This document shows positions 19,190-28,271 of a stretch of 64,000 bases of DNA, piece after piece. A program made the position numbers and the translations under genes. The stretch's first letter is position 1. Every line of letters starts with the position of its first letter. Source of the stretch: Plebeiibacterium marinum (GTDB lineage Bacteria > Bacteroidota > Bacteroidia > Bacteroidales > Marinilabiliaceae). The notes beneath the pieces were generated by a model. It did not search any database. It was not told the origin of the DNA and saw only the letters and a program-made list of their open reading frames with translations. Location: contig NZ_JAPDPI010000006.1 of assembly GCF_026013615.1 (NCBI RefSeq), positions 1 through 64,000 on the forward strand. Direction: 5' to 3'.

Positions 19190-20224
19190 TTATCTTTTAT
19201 TTAGTAAATCTTTCATTAATGTTACAAACCTGTCAATATCTTCTTCCTGCGTATCAAACGAAGTCATCCACCTAACTTCTGACCGTTCCTCATTCCACAC
19301 ATAAAAGAAAAACTCTTTTTGTAATGGTTCGATAATATCTTTGGGCACCTTAGCAAAAACCCCGTTACTTTCAACTTTCTGTGTTATTTCAACTTCTTCT
19401 ATGCCCGATAGCTTTTTTGCCAGCTTTTGAGCCATTTGGTTGGCATGCTCCGCATTTCTTTTCCAAAGATCATTACTTAAAATAGCCATAAACTGAGCCG
19501 AAGTATATCGCATCTTAGAATGCAATTGTGCTGTTTGCTTTCTTATATACTTAACCACTTCTGTATCCATGTTAAAAAACAAGACTGCTTCACCAAACAT
19601 CAGCCCATTTTTTGTTCCTCCAAACGACAACACATCCACACCTGCATCCACTGTCATTTCTTTTAGTGAACAATTCAGTGAAACTGCAGCATTGGCTATC
19701 CGTGCTCCATCCATATGCAGAAACATTCCTTTTGAATGGGCGAAATCTGCTATTTTCTTTATTTCACCGATGGAATAAACCGTTCCAAGTTCTGTTGCCT
19801 GGGTAATACTAATAATTTTTGGTTGAGCGTGGTGCTCAAACCCAAAAGCATGCATATATTTTTGGAAGCCTTCAACCGTTATTTTACCATCCTGTGTTTC
19901 TACCGGCAACAACTTGCAACCACTTATTTTTTCAGGAGCTCCACACTCGTCAACATTAATATGTGCCGTATCTGGACAAATTACGGCGTTGAAAGGCCGG
20001 GCCAATGCCTGTATTGCAATTACATTTGCCCCTGTTCCATTATAAACAAAAAAAACATCTGTTTTTTCTCCAAAAACCTCTCTGAATTTATCAATAGCAC
20101 CCTTTGTGTATGCATCATCACCATAACCTACCACATGACCTCCATTGGCTTTGGATATAGCGTTTAACACCTCCGGATGTACACCGGAATTGTTATCACT
20201 TGCAAATCCTCTTATACTTGACAT
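19190..20224 (-). CDS. ltaE: low-specificity L-threonine aldolase
   Basis: A 344-residue PLP enzyme of the aminotransferase fold type I that cleaves L-threonine or L-allo-threonine to glycine and acetaldehyde. The PLP lysine is K205 in SFGGTKNGL, with the cofactor aspartate D172 in MDGARIAN, and the N-terminal substrate region DNNSGVHPE is present. The length is normal. It is followed three bases later by a thioesterase gene. Together with gcvT, serC and serA elsewhere in this window it touches glycine/serine metabolism, although these are separate loci. Confidence 0.93.
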   Translation of the reverse strand: MSSIRGFASDNNSGVHPEVLNAISKANGGHVVGYGDDAYTKGAIDKFREVFGEKTDVFFVYNGTGANVIAIQALARPFNAVICPDTAHINVDECGAPEKISGCKLLPVETQDGKITVEGFQKYMHAFGFEHHAQPKIISITQATELGTVYSIGEIKKIADFAHSKGMFLHMDGARIANAAVSLNCSLKEMTVDAGVDVLSFGGTKNGLMFGEAVLFFNMDTEVVKYIRKQTAQLHSKMRYTSAQFMAILSNDLWKRNAEHANQMAQKLAKKLSGIEEVEITQKVESNGVFAKVPKDIIEPLQKEFFFYVWNEERSEVRWMTSFDTQEEDIDRFVTLMKDLLNKR

Positions 20225-20281
20225 TTTTAATTAATCTTTAAATTAGAAGAACACGAATTTGCAAAGATTATTTCAAACAAA

Positions 20282-20309
20282 AAAAAACGATGCTCATACA
20301 TCGTTTTTT
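20282..20309. terminator. terminator between glutathione peroxidase and threonine aldolase genes
   Basis: AAAAAACGATG and CATCGTTTTTT form a perfect 11-bp stem with a six-base loop. It lies 33 bases past the stop of the peroxidase gene on the minus strand and separates it from ltaE; the symmetry means it could act in both directions. Confidence 0.85.
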
Positions 20310-20341
20310 CGCGTCTATATAATGCTACAATATCATAACTT

Positions 20342-20878
20342 CTAATTTTCAATCCACGAAATTATTTCATCGCTTTGTGGTTTTGTTTTTGGAGAAAGCA
20401 CTTTTTCCAATTCCCCCTTTTCATTTATCAGATATTTCTGAAAGTTCCATTTCACTTTACTATCCTGAACACCATTTTTTGATTTTTGAGTTAACCACTG
20501 GTATATTGGTGCCATATCATTTCCCTTTACTGATATTTTTGCCATTATAGGAAAAGAAACGCCATAATTCTTTGTACAAAACTCTCGTATTTCTTCTGCA
20601 GTTCCGGGCTCCTGGCGCAAAAAGTTATTGGCCGGGAAACCAACTATTACAAAATCGTCACCTCCATACTTCCTGAACAACTCTTCTAAACCTTCATATT
20701 GAGGGGTAAATCCACATTTTGAAGCTGTATTGACAATCATCACCTTTTTTCCTTTCAACCTTGAAAAAGAAAAATCCTCACCTTCAAGAGTTTCTACAGT
20801 ATAATCATAAATACTAGATTGGGCACTTATACATATTGTTGAAAACAACAACAAACCAAATAATATTATACTTTTCAT
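20342..20878 (-). CDS. glutathione peroxidase family protein (secreted, Cys type)
   Basis: Read from the ATG at 20878, this 178-residue protein has a hydrophobic signal peptide ending near CISAQ and a thioredoxin-fold glutathione-peroxidase domain. The peroxidatic residue is cysteine (about C55, in NTASKCGFT), with the supporting Gln in RQEPG and the Trp-Asn pair in VKWNFQK. The usual FPCNQF is FPANNF here. Members of this class in bacteria generally use thioredoxin-like partners rather than glutathione. The signal peptide puts it in the periplasm. A start 24 bases further upstream is in frame but gives a charged N-terminus before the signal peptide. It neighbours a redox-motif protein gene and a separate terminator. 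Confidence 0.9.
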   Translation of the reverse strand: MKSIILFGLLLFSTICISAQSSIYDYTVETLEGEDFSFSRLKGKKVMIVNTASKCGFTPQYEGLEELFRKYGGDDFVIVGFPANNFLRQEPGTAEEIREFCTKNYGVSFPIMAKISVKGNDMAPIYQWLTQKSKNGVQDSKVKWNFQKYLINEKGELEKVLSPKTKPQSDEIISWIEN

Positions 20879-20959
20879 TTCAAACATTTTTTTATAAAAC
20901 AAAACACATAATCTAAATTATTGTTTATACATACTTGGTCAATCTTTTCTAACAACCTA

Positions 20960-21403
20960 TCACTTATGATAATGTAATATATCATCCATAATTTCTACTG
21001 CAGAAACAACAAAAACAGGACAAAGATTAGTAAAGACGCCTGCGTTTCGAGCTTTCTCCTTTTCTCCTGCAACTGAAATATCATACTTTATCAGGTCTTT
21101 ACAATTACAAGATCCATTCTTTTCCTGAAAACTTCTTAAAAAATCATTTGCCATTCGATATAACTCTGCCTTATCTTCAGCCGAACCTGCCTGTGTATAA
21201 CCATTTTTAATTCCCAATGCCATTAAAGCCCCGGTTACTGCCCCACAAGTATTTCCTGTTTGAGCAATCCCACCCCCAAAGGCAGAAGCCATTAGTTGTA
21301 ACGTATTATCGTTTGCTACATCACCTGCAAGAGCAACTAATACCGATTGCGCACAATTACATGAGGCAGAAAACTTTTCTTTCGCAATAGCATTTTTATT
21401 CAT
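20960..21403 (-). CDS. C_GCAxxG_C_C family redox protein
   Basis: A 147-residue protein read from the ATG at 21403 (MNKNAIAKEKF). It has the spaced cysteines that name the family: CNCAQSV near residue 15, GGGIAQTGNTCGAVTGAL near 45-62, and a C-terminal CNCKDLI. The family is thought to be redox-active or metal-binding and is often found with electron-transfer genes; no enzyme activity is established. An in-frame TTG 33 bases upstream could extend it, but the family usually begins close to the first cysteine motif. It is transcribed in the same direction as the glutathione peroxidase gene 81 bases away. Confidence 0.9.
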   Translation of the reverse strand: MNKNAIAKEKFSASCNCAQSVLVALAGDVANDNTLQLMASAFGGGIAQTGNTCGAVTGALMALGIKNGYTQAGSAEDKAELYRMANDFLRSFQEKNGSCNCKDLIKYDISVAGEKEKARNAGVFTNLCPVFVVSAVEIMDDILHYHK

Positions 21404-21520
21404 GTGTATATAATTTTCAGATTCAGGAGTACTCAATAAAGCTCATCAAAAACCACTATCCAATGTAAGAAACATTTCTCACGAATTGCTTTTTTGTTTA
21501 CTATCTCAAATTTAGCAATA

Positions 21521-21550
21521 AAAAAAGGAATCTGTTACGATTCCTTTTTT
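21521..21550. terminator. terminator after the M23 peptidase gene
   Basis: AAAAAAGGAATC and GATTCCTTTTTT form a 12-bp stem with a six-base loop, followed on both sides by A/T runs. It lies 37 bases past the stop of the minus-strand peptidase gene and before the redox-protein gene. Confidence 0.85.
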
Positions 21551-21586
21551 TTGAGTGTGATATTTGTTGTGTTGATATGAGGATGC

Positions 21587-22555
21587 TTATTCCATACATA
21601 TTTCTACGCTCGCTGCTTTTTCAACAACAGCCTTATATTCAGCCGATGTCAAATCTTTAAAAAAGTAATTAACCGGATCAACTTCCTTACCTTTGATATG
21701 TACCTCATAATGTAAATGGGGACCTGCACTTAAACCCGAATTTCCGACATACCCCAATACATCACCTCTTTTTACATTTTCGCCTCTCTTAACCTTGAAT
21801 TTACTCATATGAGCATATAAAGTAGTTATTCCAAATCCATGATCTACCTCCACTACCCTACCAAAACTATCCGAAACCCTAACACTGGTAACTTTACCAT
21901 CGGCGGCCGCAAATATCTTGGTTCCGGTAGAAGCTATAAAATCAATACCTTCATGCTGGCGCCATCTTTTTAAAATTGGATGAAACCTACGAGGAGCAAA
22001 CCCAGAACCTATATACTTTAAATCCCAGTTTGCAATTGGAATAATTGCCGGAAGATGCTGCAATCGCTGTGCGTTAACGGCTGCCTTTTTAAACAAATCA
22101 CTATAGGATGCATTTTGAACATTCATCCTGGCCACTATTTCATCAAGCTTCTTATATGAATTTATTATTTCCTTGGGCATATTTGAACTTAACAATTCCT
22201 CGTATCCATCCGTACCCCCTGTACCTGCTAATCTTAAAGCTGAATCCATAGGGTTTTCTCCAAGCATAGCCCTGTATAAACTATCGTCCAATACTGCTAA
22301 CTCTTTTAATGACCGATCTGCTTCGCTCAACCGCTCCGCAAATATCTCCTGGCGTGAAAGAATATCTTTTAGTTGTTGTGCTTGTATCTTTTCTTTAGGA
22401 GTGGCATAAAAAATAGCAGTACACGCATAACAAACCAATCCAATAACAATACCACCTATACTGAATGGCACCATTTTTTTTGCCTTTGATTTAAAAGTAT
22501 TCTCTATTGGAATATATGAAAGTGTATTCGGATCGTATATATATTTATTTGCCAT
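21587..22555 (-). CDS. M23 (LytM-type) peptidoglycan endopeptidase
   Basis: A 322-residue membrane-anchored protein: a short cytoplasmic N-terminus, a membrane segment at about residues 29-50, a coiled-coil linker (about 55-165), and a C-terminal LytM/M23 domain. The zinc ligands are visible as H-x3-D in HEGIDF and H-x-H in HLHYE, with the catalytic-type His in TLYAHMSKF, so the enzyme looks active rather than an EnvC-type degenerate activator. It would cut cross-links of cell-wall peptides in the periplasm. The gene is monocistronic. This arrangement (membrane segment, coil, M23) is common in Bacteroidota and often annotated simply as M23 family metallopeptidase. Confidence 0.93.
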   Translation of the reverse strand: MANKYIYDPNTLSYIPIENTFKSKAKKMVPFSIGGIVIGLVCYACTAIFYATPKEKIQAQQLKDILSRQEIFAERLSEADRSLKELAVLDDSLYRAMLGENPMDSALRLAGTGGTDGYEELLSSNMPKEIINSYKKLDEIVARMNVQNASYSDLFKKAAVNAQRLQHLPAIIPIANWDLKYIGSGFAPRRFHPILKRWRQHEGIDFIASTGTKIFAAADGKVTSVRVSDSFGRVVEVDHGFGITTLYAHMSKFKVKRGENVKRGDVLGYVGNSGLSAGPHLHYEVHIKGKEVDPVNYFFKDLTSAEYKAVVEKAASVEICME

Positions 22556-22953
22556 GTTTCATTTTTTTCTTAAACCTACTTTGTAAAAGCTGATCTACTA
22601 TTTAAACACGTTGGGAACTGAACAAAATCATTATTACAAATCATTAAAAAATCCATAACGCCTTGATTATGCTATGTCTTTGTTACGGTCGGTTAAATAA
22701 AATGTTTCACTATATACCCTGTGCTTATTACAATAGGTTTGTAAAAATAGAATATTATAGCATCTCTACAAACAAATTCCTTTATAAATTATCCAAAAAC
22801 ACCAATCCATTAATCTTACTTTTCAATGCCTTTATCAACAATAAAAATAAGTTCATCAACAATAAGGAACCTTCTGTCGAAAGACACTGAATCTGTTAAC
22901 TCCAACTTCAGTTATCCAATAAAAAAAATGATTTTTTTAAACAAATATTCCAA
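22556..22953. other. 398-base non-coding gap
   Basis: AT-rich DNA upstream of the M23 gene and downstream of the GNAT gene. A 75-codon open frame at 22663-22890 has low-complexity composition and no recognisable motif, and I do not believe it. No repeat or RNA structure stands out. Confidence 0.6.
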
Positions 22954-23430
22954 TTACAGTAGATTCTCCCAGAAATACATTCGTGGATTACAATCCTGAA
23001 AGCCTGTCTTTTTATATAGGTTCATAGCATTGAAATTGTCATCCCTTACCTCCAATGTTACTTTGCAAAAATCTTTCAATCTTGAGTATTCCGATATTTT
23101 GTTCAGCAAAGTATAACCTGCACCTCTTTTTCTATATTCAGGGGTAACCACAAAATCATGTATGTTCAAAAGTTTTTTAGCCTTGAATGTTGAAAACCCA
23201 ACAAAACAGTTAGCTAAAGCAACATATTTTTTATCAGTTTTCAATAAAAAGCCTATATAATTATTTTGCTTCTGTAGTCCCGATATTATTTTATCAGCCA
23301 AATCCTCAGATAATTCCCTTCCCAACCCCATCTCATCCAACATATAATCATTCATTAAAGAAACCAATGCATCCCTATGTTCTTTCCTCTTTAAATCAAT
23401 TACATCGTAGGTATATATTAACTTTTCCAT
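22954..23430 (-). CDS. GNAT-family N-acetyltransferase
   Basis: A 158-residue acyltransferase of the GNAT fold. The acetyl-CoA-binding loop is seen as YRKRGAGYTLLNKI (R-x-x-G-x-G/A), preceded by the strand HDFVVTPEY and followed by VTLEVRDDNFNAMNLYKKTGF, the motif-B signature of the family. The substrate cannot be inferred. It overlaps the 3' end of the PHP phosphatase gene by 13 bases and is therefore translationally coupled to it; the pair may act on a common amino-acid-like substrate, but that is a guess. Confidence 0.9.
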   Translation of the reverse strand: MEKLIYTYDVIDLKRKEHRDALVSLMNDYMLDEMGLGRELSEDLADKIISGLQKQNNYIGFLLKTDKKYVALANCFVGFSTFKAKKLLNIHDFVVTPEYRKRGAGYTLLNKISEYSRLKDFCKVTLEVRDDNFNAMNLYKKTGFQDCNPRMYFWENLL

Positions 23431-24272
23431 AATAATCCTTCTTCATTAAATTCTATATCTCTCCACTTACCGTCTTTAAATTCTTTTAACTGGGTATAAC
23501 CAACTTTTAGCAGTTCTTTGGCTACAATTGAATATGAAGCCATTTGCTTATCAGGATAATGTGCATCGCTATTTACAGTTAAGGGGATATCATATTCTTT
23601 GAGCAATGGAAATAACTCTACTCCAGGAAAAAGCAGTCCGTTTTTTTCATATGATTTTGTATTGATTTCAACAATTACTTCCTTTTCAGCAACTAACTTC
23701 AGCACCGATTTAACTTCATCAATATACCAGTCTTCCGATTCATCAAAAAACGCTTTATTTATATTATGCATTTTTATTTTATCAAAATGGCCAATAATAT
23801 CAAATTCCTCTTTTATTATCATTTCTCTGGTTAATTGATAAAACCTTTTGACCAACTTTTTAATATCACCCTTAAAGATATTTTGAAATCCATTTTCAAA
23901 AACATCATCAATCCCCCAGATTTTACCATTTTGAAAAAGCTCAACAAAATGAACACTCCCAATTTTATAATCTAAATCCACTTGATCTAAAACTTCCTTA
24001 TTAAAACCCTCCAATGCAAACAGATAGTCTAATTCTAACGAAGTATGAATTTGTATTTCCCCAGAATACTTTTTCTTCAATAATTCTATCTCGGCAATAT
24101 ATTCAGGAAGTTTCTCCATCTTCATTGTCCAAAAACAATCAAATGGCACAGGAGCATGTGATGAAAATCCGATAACAGGCATCTTATCTTTGATAGCTTG
24201 CAGAACAAATTCTTCCATTTTTCCATATCCATCGCAATAATTACAATGTGCATGATAGTTTGTCCACATCAT
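23418..24272 (-). CDS. PHP-domain histidinol-phosphatase-like protein
   Basis: A 284-residue PHP-superfamily metal-dependent phosphatase. Metal ligands are visible in the N-terminal HAHCNYCDG, in GFSSHAP, in GHFDKIK, and in NSDAHYPD near the C-terminus, the layout of HisJ-type histidinol phosphatases. The family hydrolyses L-histidinol phosphate, but other PHP enzymes of this size act on other phosphates, and no other his gene is in the window. The gene overlaps the following GNAT gene by 13 bases. Two ATG codons (24272 and 24269) start it and I cannot choose between them. Confidence 0.85.
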   Translation of the reverse strand: MMWTNYHAHCNYCDGYGKMEEFVLQAIKDKMPVIGFSSHAPVPFDCFWTMKMEKLPEYIAEIELLKKKYSGEIQIHTSLELDYLFALEGFNKEVLDQVDLDYKIGSVHFVELFQNGKIWGIDDVFENGFQNIFKGDIKKLVKRFYQLTREMIIKEEFDIIGHFDKIKMHNINKAFFDESEDWYIDEVKSVLKLVAEKEVIVEINTKSYEKNGLLFPGVELFPLLKEYDIPLTVNSDAHYPDKQMASYSIVAKELLKVGYTQLKEFKDGKWRDIEFNEEGLLWKS

Positions 24273-24409
24273 TTAAGTTTCTTTTTATAATTTTTGACCT
24301 TAAAAATCTAACAATTTTATATAAAATCAAACCTTTCTGCTTATAAAAAACATGCAGTTACTTAAATAATTTTTTAAGCGCCTGACTCTTAAAATATCAA
24401 TACATTAAT

Positions 24410-24417
24410 TAACTTTG
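24410..24417 (+). promoter_or_regulatory. candidate prfC promoter -7 element
   Basis: TAACTTTG at 24410-24417 is an exact match to TANNTTTG, 25 bases before the prfC ATG at 24442, giving a leader of under 20 bases. I see no good TTTG at the -33 position. Confidence 0.45.
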
Positions 24418-24441
24418 CGCTCGTTTTTATTATTACAGAAT

Positions 24442-26019
24442 ATGGGCTTAATTGAAGAAATACAAAGAAGAAGGACATTTGCGATTATTAGTCACCCGGA
24501 TGCAGGGAAGACAACCTTAACCGAGAAACTTCTTTTATTTGGAGGGGCAATTCACGTTGCCGGTGCTGTTAAATCAAACAAAATAAAGAAAACAGCCACT
24601 TCCGACTTTATGGAAATTGAAAAACAACGTGGTATTTCTGTTGCAACATCTGTAATGGGATTTGAATATAAAGACCACAAAGTAAACATACTGGATACCC
24701 CTGGTCACCAAGACTTTGCAGAAGACACTTTTAGGACATTAACAGCTGTTGACAGCGTAATTATTGTAGTAGATGCTGCCAAAGGAGTTGAGGCCCAAAC
24801 CCGCAAGCTTATGGAAGTTTGCAGGATGAGAAAAACTCCGGTAATGGTATTCATTAATAAGATGGACAGACCAAGCAAGGATGCATTCGACCTCCTTGAC
24901 GAAATAGAAGAAGAACTAAAAATTAAAGTTCGGCCATTGAGTTGGCCAATTGGTAACGGCCCAACATTTCAGGGAGTTTACAATATTTTTGAATCTAACC
25001 TAAACCTGTTTGAAGCAAGTAAACAAACTGTTCAGGAAAGTATTGCATTTTCCGACGTTAACAATCCCGAGTTAGAAGGATATATTGGAGAAAGTGCTTC
25101 GGAACTTTTAAGGGAAGAGATTGAGTTAGTTGAAGGTGTTTATCCGGATTTTGATATAAATGAATATTTGAAAGGTGATTTAGCCCCTGTATTTTTTGGC
25201 AGTGCCCTAAATAATTTTGGAGTTAACGAGTTATTAAACTGCTTTATAACCATTGCTCCTACCCCGCAACCATCTTCAACAATACAAAGAGATATTAATC
25301 CTGATGAAAATAAATTTACTGGTTTCGTTTTTAAGATTCACGCCAACATGGATCCCAATCACAGAAACAGGATCGCCTTTGTAAAAATATGCTCAGGTAA
25401 ATTTGAAAGAAACAAAAACTATCATCATGTCCGACAGGGTAAGAACTTCAAATTTTCGAGCCCAACGGCTTTTATGGCTGAAAAAAAGTCAATTATTGAC
25501 GAAGCTTTCCCTGGCGACATTGTAGGTTTGCCGGACTCAGGTAATTTTATCATCGGTGACACAATAACAGAGGGAGAAAAAATTAATTTTAAAGGATTAC
25601 CGAGTTTTTCTCCTGAGTTGTTCCGCTACATTGAAAATGCTGACCCTATGAAGTCAAAACAATTGGCCAAAGGTATCGACCAATTAATGGACGAAGGAGT
25701 TGCCCAGCTATTTACCAGCCAGTTTAACGGACGTAAGATCATAGGAACCGTAGGAGCCTTACAGTTTGAAGTAATTGAGCACAGATTAAATAATGAATAT
25801 AATGCCAAGTGTAGGTACGAACCTATTAATTTATACAAGGCATGTTGGGTAAGATCTAAAAACACAGCCCAGTTAGAAGATTTTAAAAGGAGAAAAAATC
25901 AATACATGGCTAAAGACAAACAAGGCAGAGATGTGTTCCTGGCTGATTCGGCCTATATGTTACAATTAGCTCAACAAAACTTTGAAGACATAGAATTTCA
26001 CTTTACAAGTGAATTTTAA
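24442..26019 (+). CDS. prfC: peptide chain release factor 3
   Basis: RF3 is the GTPase that removes RF1 or RF2 from the ribosome after peptide release. The 525-residue product, starting [13 protein letters not shown], has G1 [13 protein letters not shown], the switch-I region EKQRGISV, G3 DTPGHQDF and G4 NKMDR, then RF3 domains II and III with [15 protein letters not shown]. Length is normal (about 525-530). A TTG 27 bases upstream is in frame but lies only a few bases after the promoter-like element and would add an unlikely extension. The gene stands alone and is followed by an unrelated thioesterase-like gene after 72 bases. Confidence 0.96.
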   Translation: MGLIEEIQRRRTFAIISHPDAGKTTLTEKLLLFGGAIHVAGAVKSNKIKKTATSDFMEIEKQRGISVATSVMGFEYKDHKVNILDTPGHQDFAEDTFRTLTAVDSVIIVVDAAKGVEAQTRKLMEVCRMRKTPVMVFINKMDRPSKDAFDLLDEIEEELKIKVRPLSWPIGNGPTFQGVYNIFESNLNLFEASKQTVQESIAFSDVNNPELEGYIGESASELLREEIELVEGVYPDFDINEYLKGDLAPVFFGSALNNFGVNELLNCFITIAPTPQPSSTIQRDINPDENKFTGFVFKIHANMDPNHRNRIAFVKICSGKFERNKNYHHVRQGKNFKFSSPTAFMAEKKSIIDEAFPGDIVGLPDSGNFIIGDTITEGEKINFKGLPSFSPELFRYIENADPMKSKQLAKGIDQLMDEGVAQLFTSQFNGRKIIGTVGALQFEVIEHRLNNEYNAKCRYEPINLYKACWVRSKNTAQLEDFKRRKNQYMAKDKQGRDVFLADSAYMLQLAQQNFEDIEFHFTSEF

Positions 26020-26091
26020 TTGCTTTATAGAAAATAATTAAAACATTTTTTTAAAATTTAGGTATATTAAATTATATCTAAATTTTAAAAG

Positions 26092-26493
26092 ATGGAAGCA
26101 ATATTACACTACCTAAAGCCAGGTATACAACACTCAAAAGATTATACCATACAAAATGAGGACCTGGCCTCAAGTTTAAAAACCGGGGATATTGAATATG
26201 TTGCCACGCCATCTTTAATCATTTTCATGGAAAAAACAATCTGTGAATTTATCCACGAACGGATTCCGCCTGAATATACATCTGTTAGTGCAGAAATTAA
26301 TATAAAACACATGGAGCCAATGGCGCTTGGTGAAGAAATAAAATGCACCATCCATTTAAAATTTGTAGAAAAAGAAAAGCTTTTTTTCGACTTTGCCTTG
26401 TTCAACAAAAACAAAGATATAGTGGCCATTGGGGCTCACGAAAGGTTTATTGTATTAAAACATCAATTCCCGAATTCTTCAAATAAAGCTTAA
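26092..26493 (+). CDS. FlK-like hotdog-fold thioesterase
   Basis: A 133-residue hotdog protein resembling the thioesterase family that includes fluoroacetyl-CoA thioesterase FlK. It has the family features GDIEYVATPSLIIFMEKT (T at the substrate-binding Thr position and E of the catalytic set) and a conserved IKHMEPMALGEEIKC strand pair, ending with GAHERFIV where FlK has its catalytic His. The physiological substrate in Bacteroidota is unknown; it need not be fluoroacetyl-CoA. It lies 72 bases after prfC on the same strand and may share its transcript. No signal peptide is present. Confidence 0.8.
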   Translation: MEAILHYLKPGIQHSKDYTIQNEDLASSLKTGDIEYVATPSLIIFMEKTICEFIHERIPPEYTSVSAEINIKHMEPMALGEEIKCTIHLKFVEKEKLFFDFALFNKNKDIVAIGAHERFIVLKHQFPNSSNKA

Positions 26494-26507
26494 TTTTTAT
26501 TATTCAA

Positions 26508-27875
26508 TTAATTTTTTTTAACCCTAAGCGCTTTGTTTTCCCTTAGTTGTCTTTTGATTATAAGGCGGGCATCTTTGTTATCATCGTTAAGCACCAGGCC
26601 ACCTATTAATTCATCCATTGAAGAAAATCCCATTTGCTTGTCAACCCATCCATATCCAAGGTATTTACCCCCTCTAACAACAACAACAGAATCTTCATCA
26701 ATATTCCTGCCCTGATCAATAATTACAAAATCGTCCATCTCATAAGCCAGGCTATCAATAAATTTTTGAGCCCTGATATTGTATGTTTCAGGAAGCTCTA
26801 AATCAACACATGCACCCTTGCATAACTTTATCTGATATTGAAAACAACTTCCGGTAGAATCAGACAATCCAGATAATTTCTGACATAACTCAAACTCTTC
26901 AACCATCCTGAAAAGAAATTCCCTACCTTCTTTTTGTGATTCAAATGAATTAATTGGTGTTGTTCTTCCATCATTTTTAAGGATATTAAAGCGTATATAC
27001 CCCTTTCTATCATTAAAATAGAAAAGACCATAGTTAAACCTGTTTTTTCGTTGAGCCTTATTATATATAGGTCTGTTTGATTTAATCTCTGCAGATTCTT
27101 TTAATAAGGCTAACAATTCACTTCCTGTCAATTCATAATCAACACTCGCAATTTCCCCTTTCATTTTAACAGCCTTTTGGGTTTTAGGCTGACCAATATG
27201 AGTTAAAACCCTATTGCGTATATCCTTGCTCTTGCCAATGTAAATCAAATCATTTTTTTCATTATAAAAATAATACACCCCAACATTTTGAGGTAATTGC
27301 TTAATCTTTTCAATATCTAAATCAGGATGAAGTCCTTGAGCACTAAAAATTTTATTTTGAGCTAAAGGGAATATAACTCCGTTATTCTTTTTTAGCAATA
27401 ACTCAAAAAGGGTAACTGTAGCAATAGCATCTCCGGCAGCCCGGTGTCTGGCATTATTCTGAATATTCAGCTCTAAACAAATATTACCTAAACTATACGA
27501 TTTATAACCCGGCAAGAATTTTCTACTTAATTTTACCGTACATAGAGTTTCTCTTTTAAACTCATATCCAAGAGCTGCAAATTCGGCCTGAACGAACCCA
27601 TAATCAAAACCGGCATTATGAGCAACAAATATAGTCCCTTCCGTAATATCAACAATCTTCCTGGCTACTTCATAAAACTTAGGTGCTTCTGCAACCATTT
27701 CATTGCTTATTCCTGTTAGTTTAGAAATATATGGTGGTATATATTGCTCCGGATTTATTAATGAAACAAATTCATCAATTACTTTATTTCCATCATGAAG
27801 ATATATGGCAATTTCAGTAATTTTTCCATTATTAAAATTTCCTCCTGTAGTTTCAATATCTATAATAGTATACAT
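26508..27875 (-). CDS. DEDDh exonuclease fused to GIY-YIG nuclease domain
   Basis: A 455-residue two-nuclease protein. Residues 1-170 are a DNA polymerase III epsilon-type 3'-5' exonuclease with D6 and E8 in DIETTGG, an internal HNAGFDYGFV and the H-x4-D element RHRAAGDA. From about 195 there is a UvrC/Cho-like GIY-YIG domain, QNVGVYYFYNEKNDLIYIGK with the Arg in DIRNRVLTH, followed by a UvrC-like C-terminal region. Such fusions occur across bacteria, sometimes annotated as an epsilon subunit, but are thought to act in DNA repair rather than replication. The gene is convergent with the thioesterase gene, 14 bases apart. Confidence 0.92.
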   Translation of the reverse strand: MYTIIDIETTGGNFNNGKITEIAIYLHDGNKVIDEFVSLINPEQYIPPYISKLTGISNEMVAEAPKFYEVARKIVDITEGTIFVAHNAGFDYGFVQAEFAALGYEFKRETLCTVKLSRKFLPGYKSYSLGNICLELNIQNNARHRAAGDAIATVTLFELLLKKNNGVIFPLAQNKIFSAQGLHPDLDIEKIKQLPQNVGVYYFYNEKNDLIYIGKSKDIRNRVLTHIGQPKTQKAVKMKGEIASVDYELTGSELLALLKESAEIKSNRPIYNKAQRKNRFNYGLFYFNDRKGYIRFNILKNDGRTTPINSFESQKEGREFLFRMVEEFELCQKLSGLSDSTGSCFQYQIKLCKGACVDLELPETYNIRAQKFIDSLAYEMDDFVIIDQGRNIDEDSVVVVRGGKYLGYGWVDKQMGFSSMDELIGGLVLNDDNKDARLIIKRQLRENKALRVKKN

Positions 27876-28235
27876 TTGACCTTCCTAAGTTTCTGGTAAT
27901 CTGCAAAGAAAATAATTTGATAGCACCATACCAAAATTTCCCATAAAAACACCCTGCAATTTCTTTATAAAAAACACTCAAATCCCTTGCTATTTCTTTG
28001 ATAGAAGAAAAATTTAAACTATTTTTGTTATGTAAGGTTGATATAAAGAAAACCGCATCAGTTTTATTTAGATTGTTAAACTCAACACTACAATAGAACC
28101 GAGTTAAGTTGTTTGATCTAAGGGCGGGCCTCACCTTCGGGTTATCATTTTGATACGGAGGATTACCGAGGATCTTAATACACTCAAATCCTGTATACAG
28201 GAGTTTAAATAGTCCATGATTGATGCGGCCGGCAT
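27876..28235. other. non-coding gap with a suggestive open frame
   Basis: Between the exonuclease gene and the BrkB gene. On the minus strand an open frame runs unbroken from inside the BrkB gene's 3' end through the terminator hairpin into this gap, giving a translated GNPPYQNDNP near 28150-28180, which recalls motif IV of adenine methyltransferases. It overlaps the exonuclease gene's start and has no other methyltransferase motif. It may be a decayed fragment or coincidence. A perfect 14-bp palindrome TCCTGTATACAGGA lies at 28189-28202. Confidence 0.35.
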
Positions 28236-28236
28236 A

Positions 28237-28267
28237 AAAAGGGGATGTTATTTTAACATCCCCTTTA
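28237..28267. terminator. terminator after the BrkB gene
   Basis: AAAGGGGATGTTA and TAACATCCCCTTT form a 13-bp stem with a short loop. It ends about five bases from the stop of the minus-strand BrkB gene and is followed by A/T runs on both sides. Confidence 0.8.
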
Positions 28268-28271
28268 TTTT

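Noticed and set aside
19736-20167. 143-codon plus-strand frame
   Set aside because: Antisense to threonine aldolase; composition is Cys/Tyr-rich and unlike real proteins nearby.
22663-22890. 75-codon plus-strand frame in a gap
   Set aside because: No family, low complexity, no promoter or ribosome-binding site in view.
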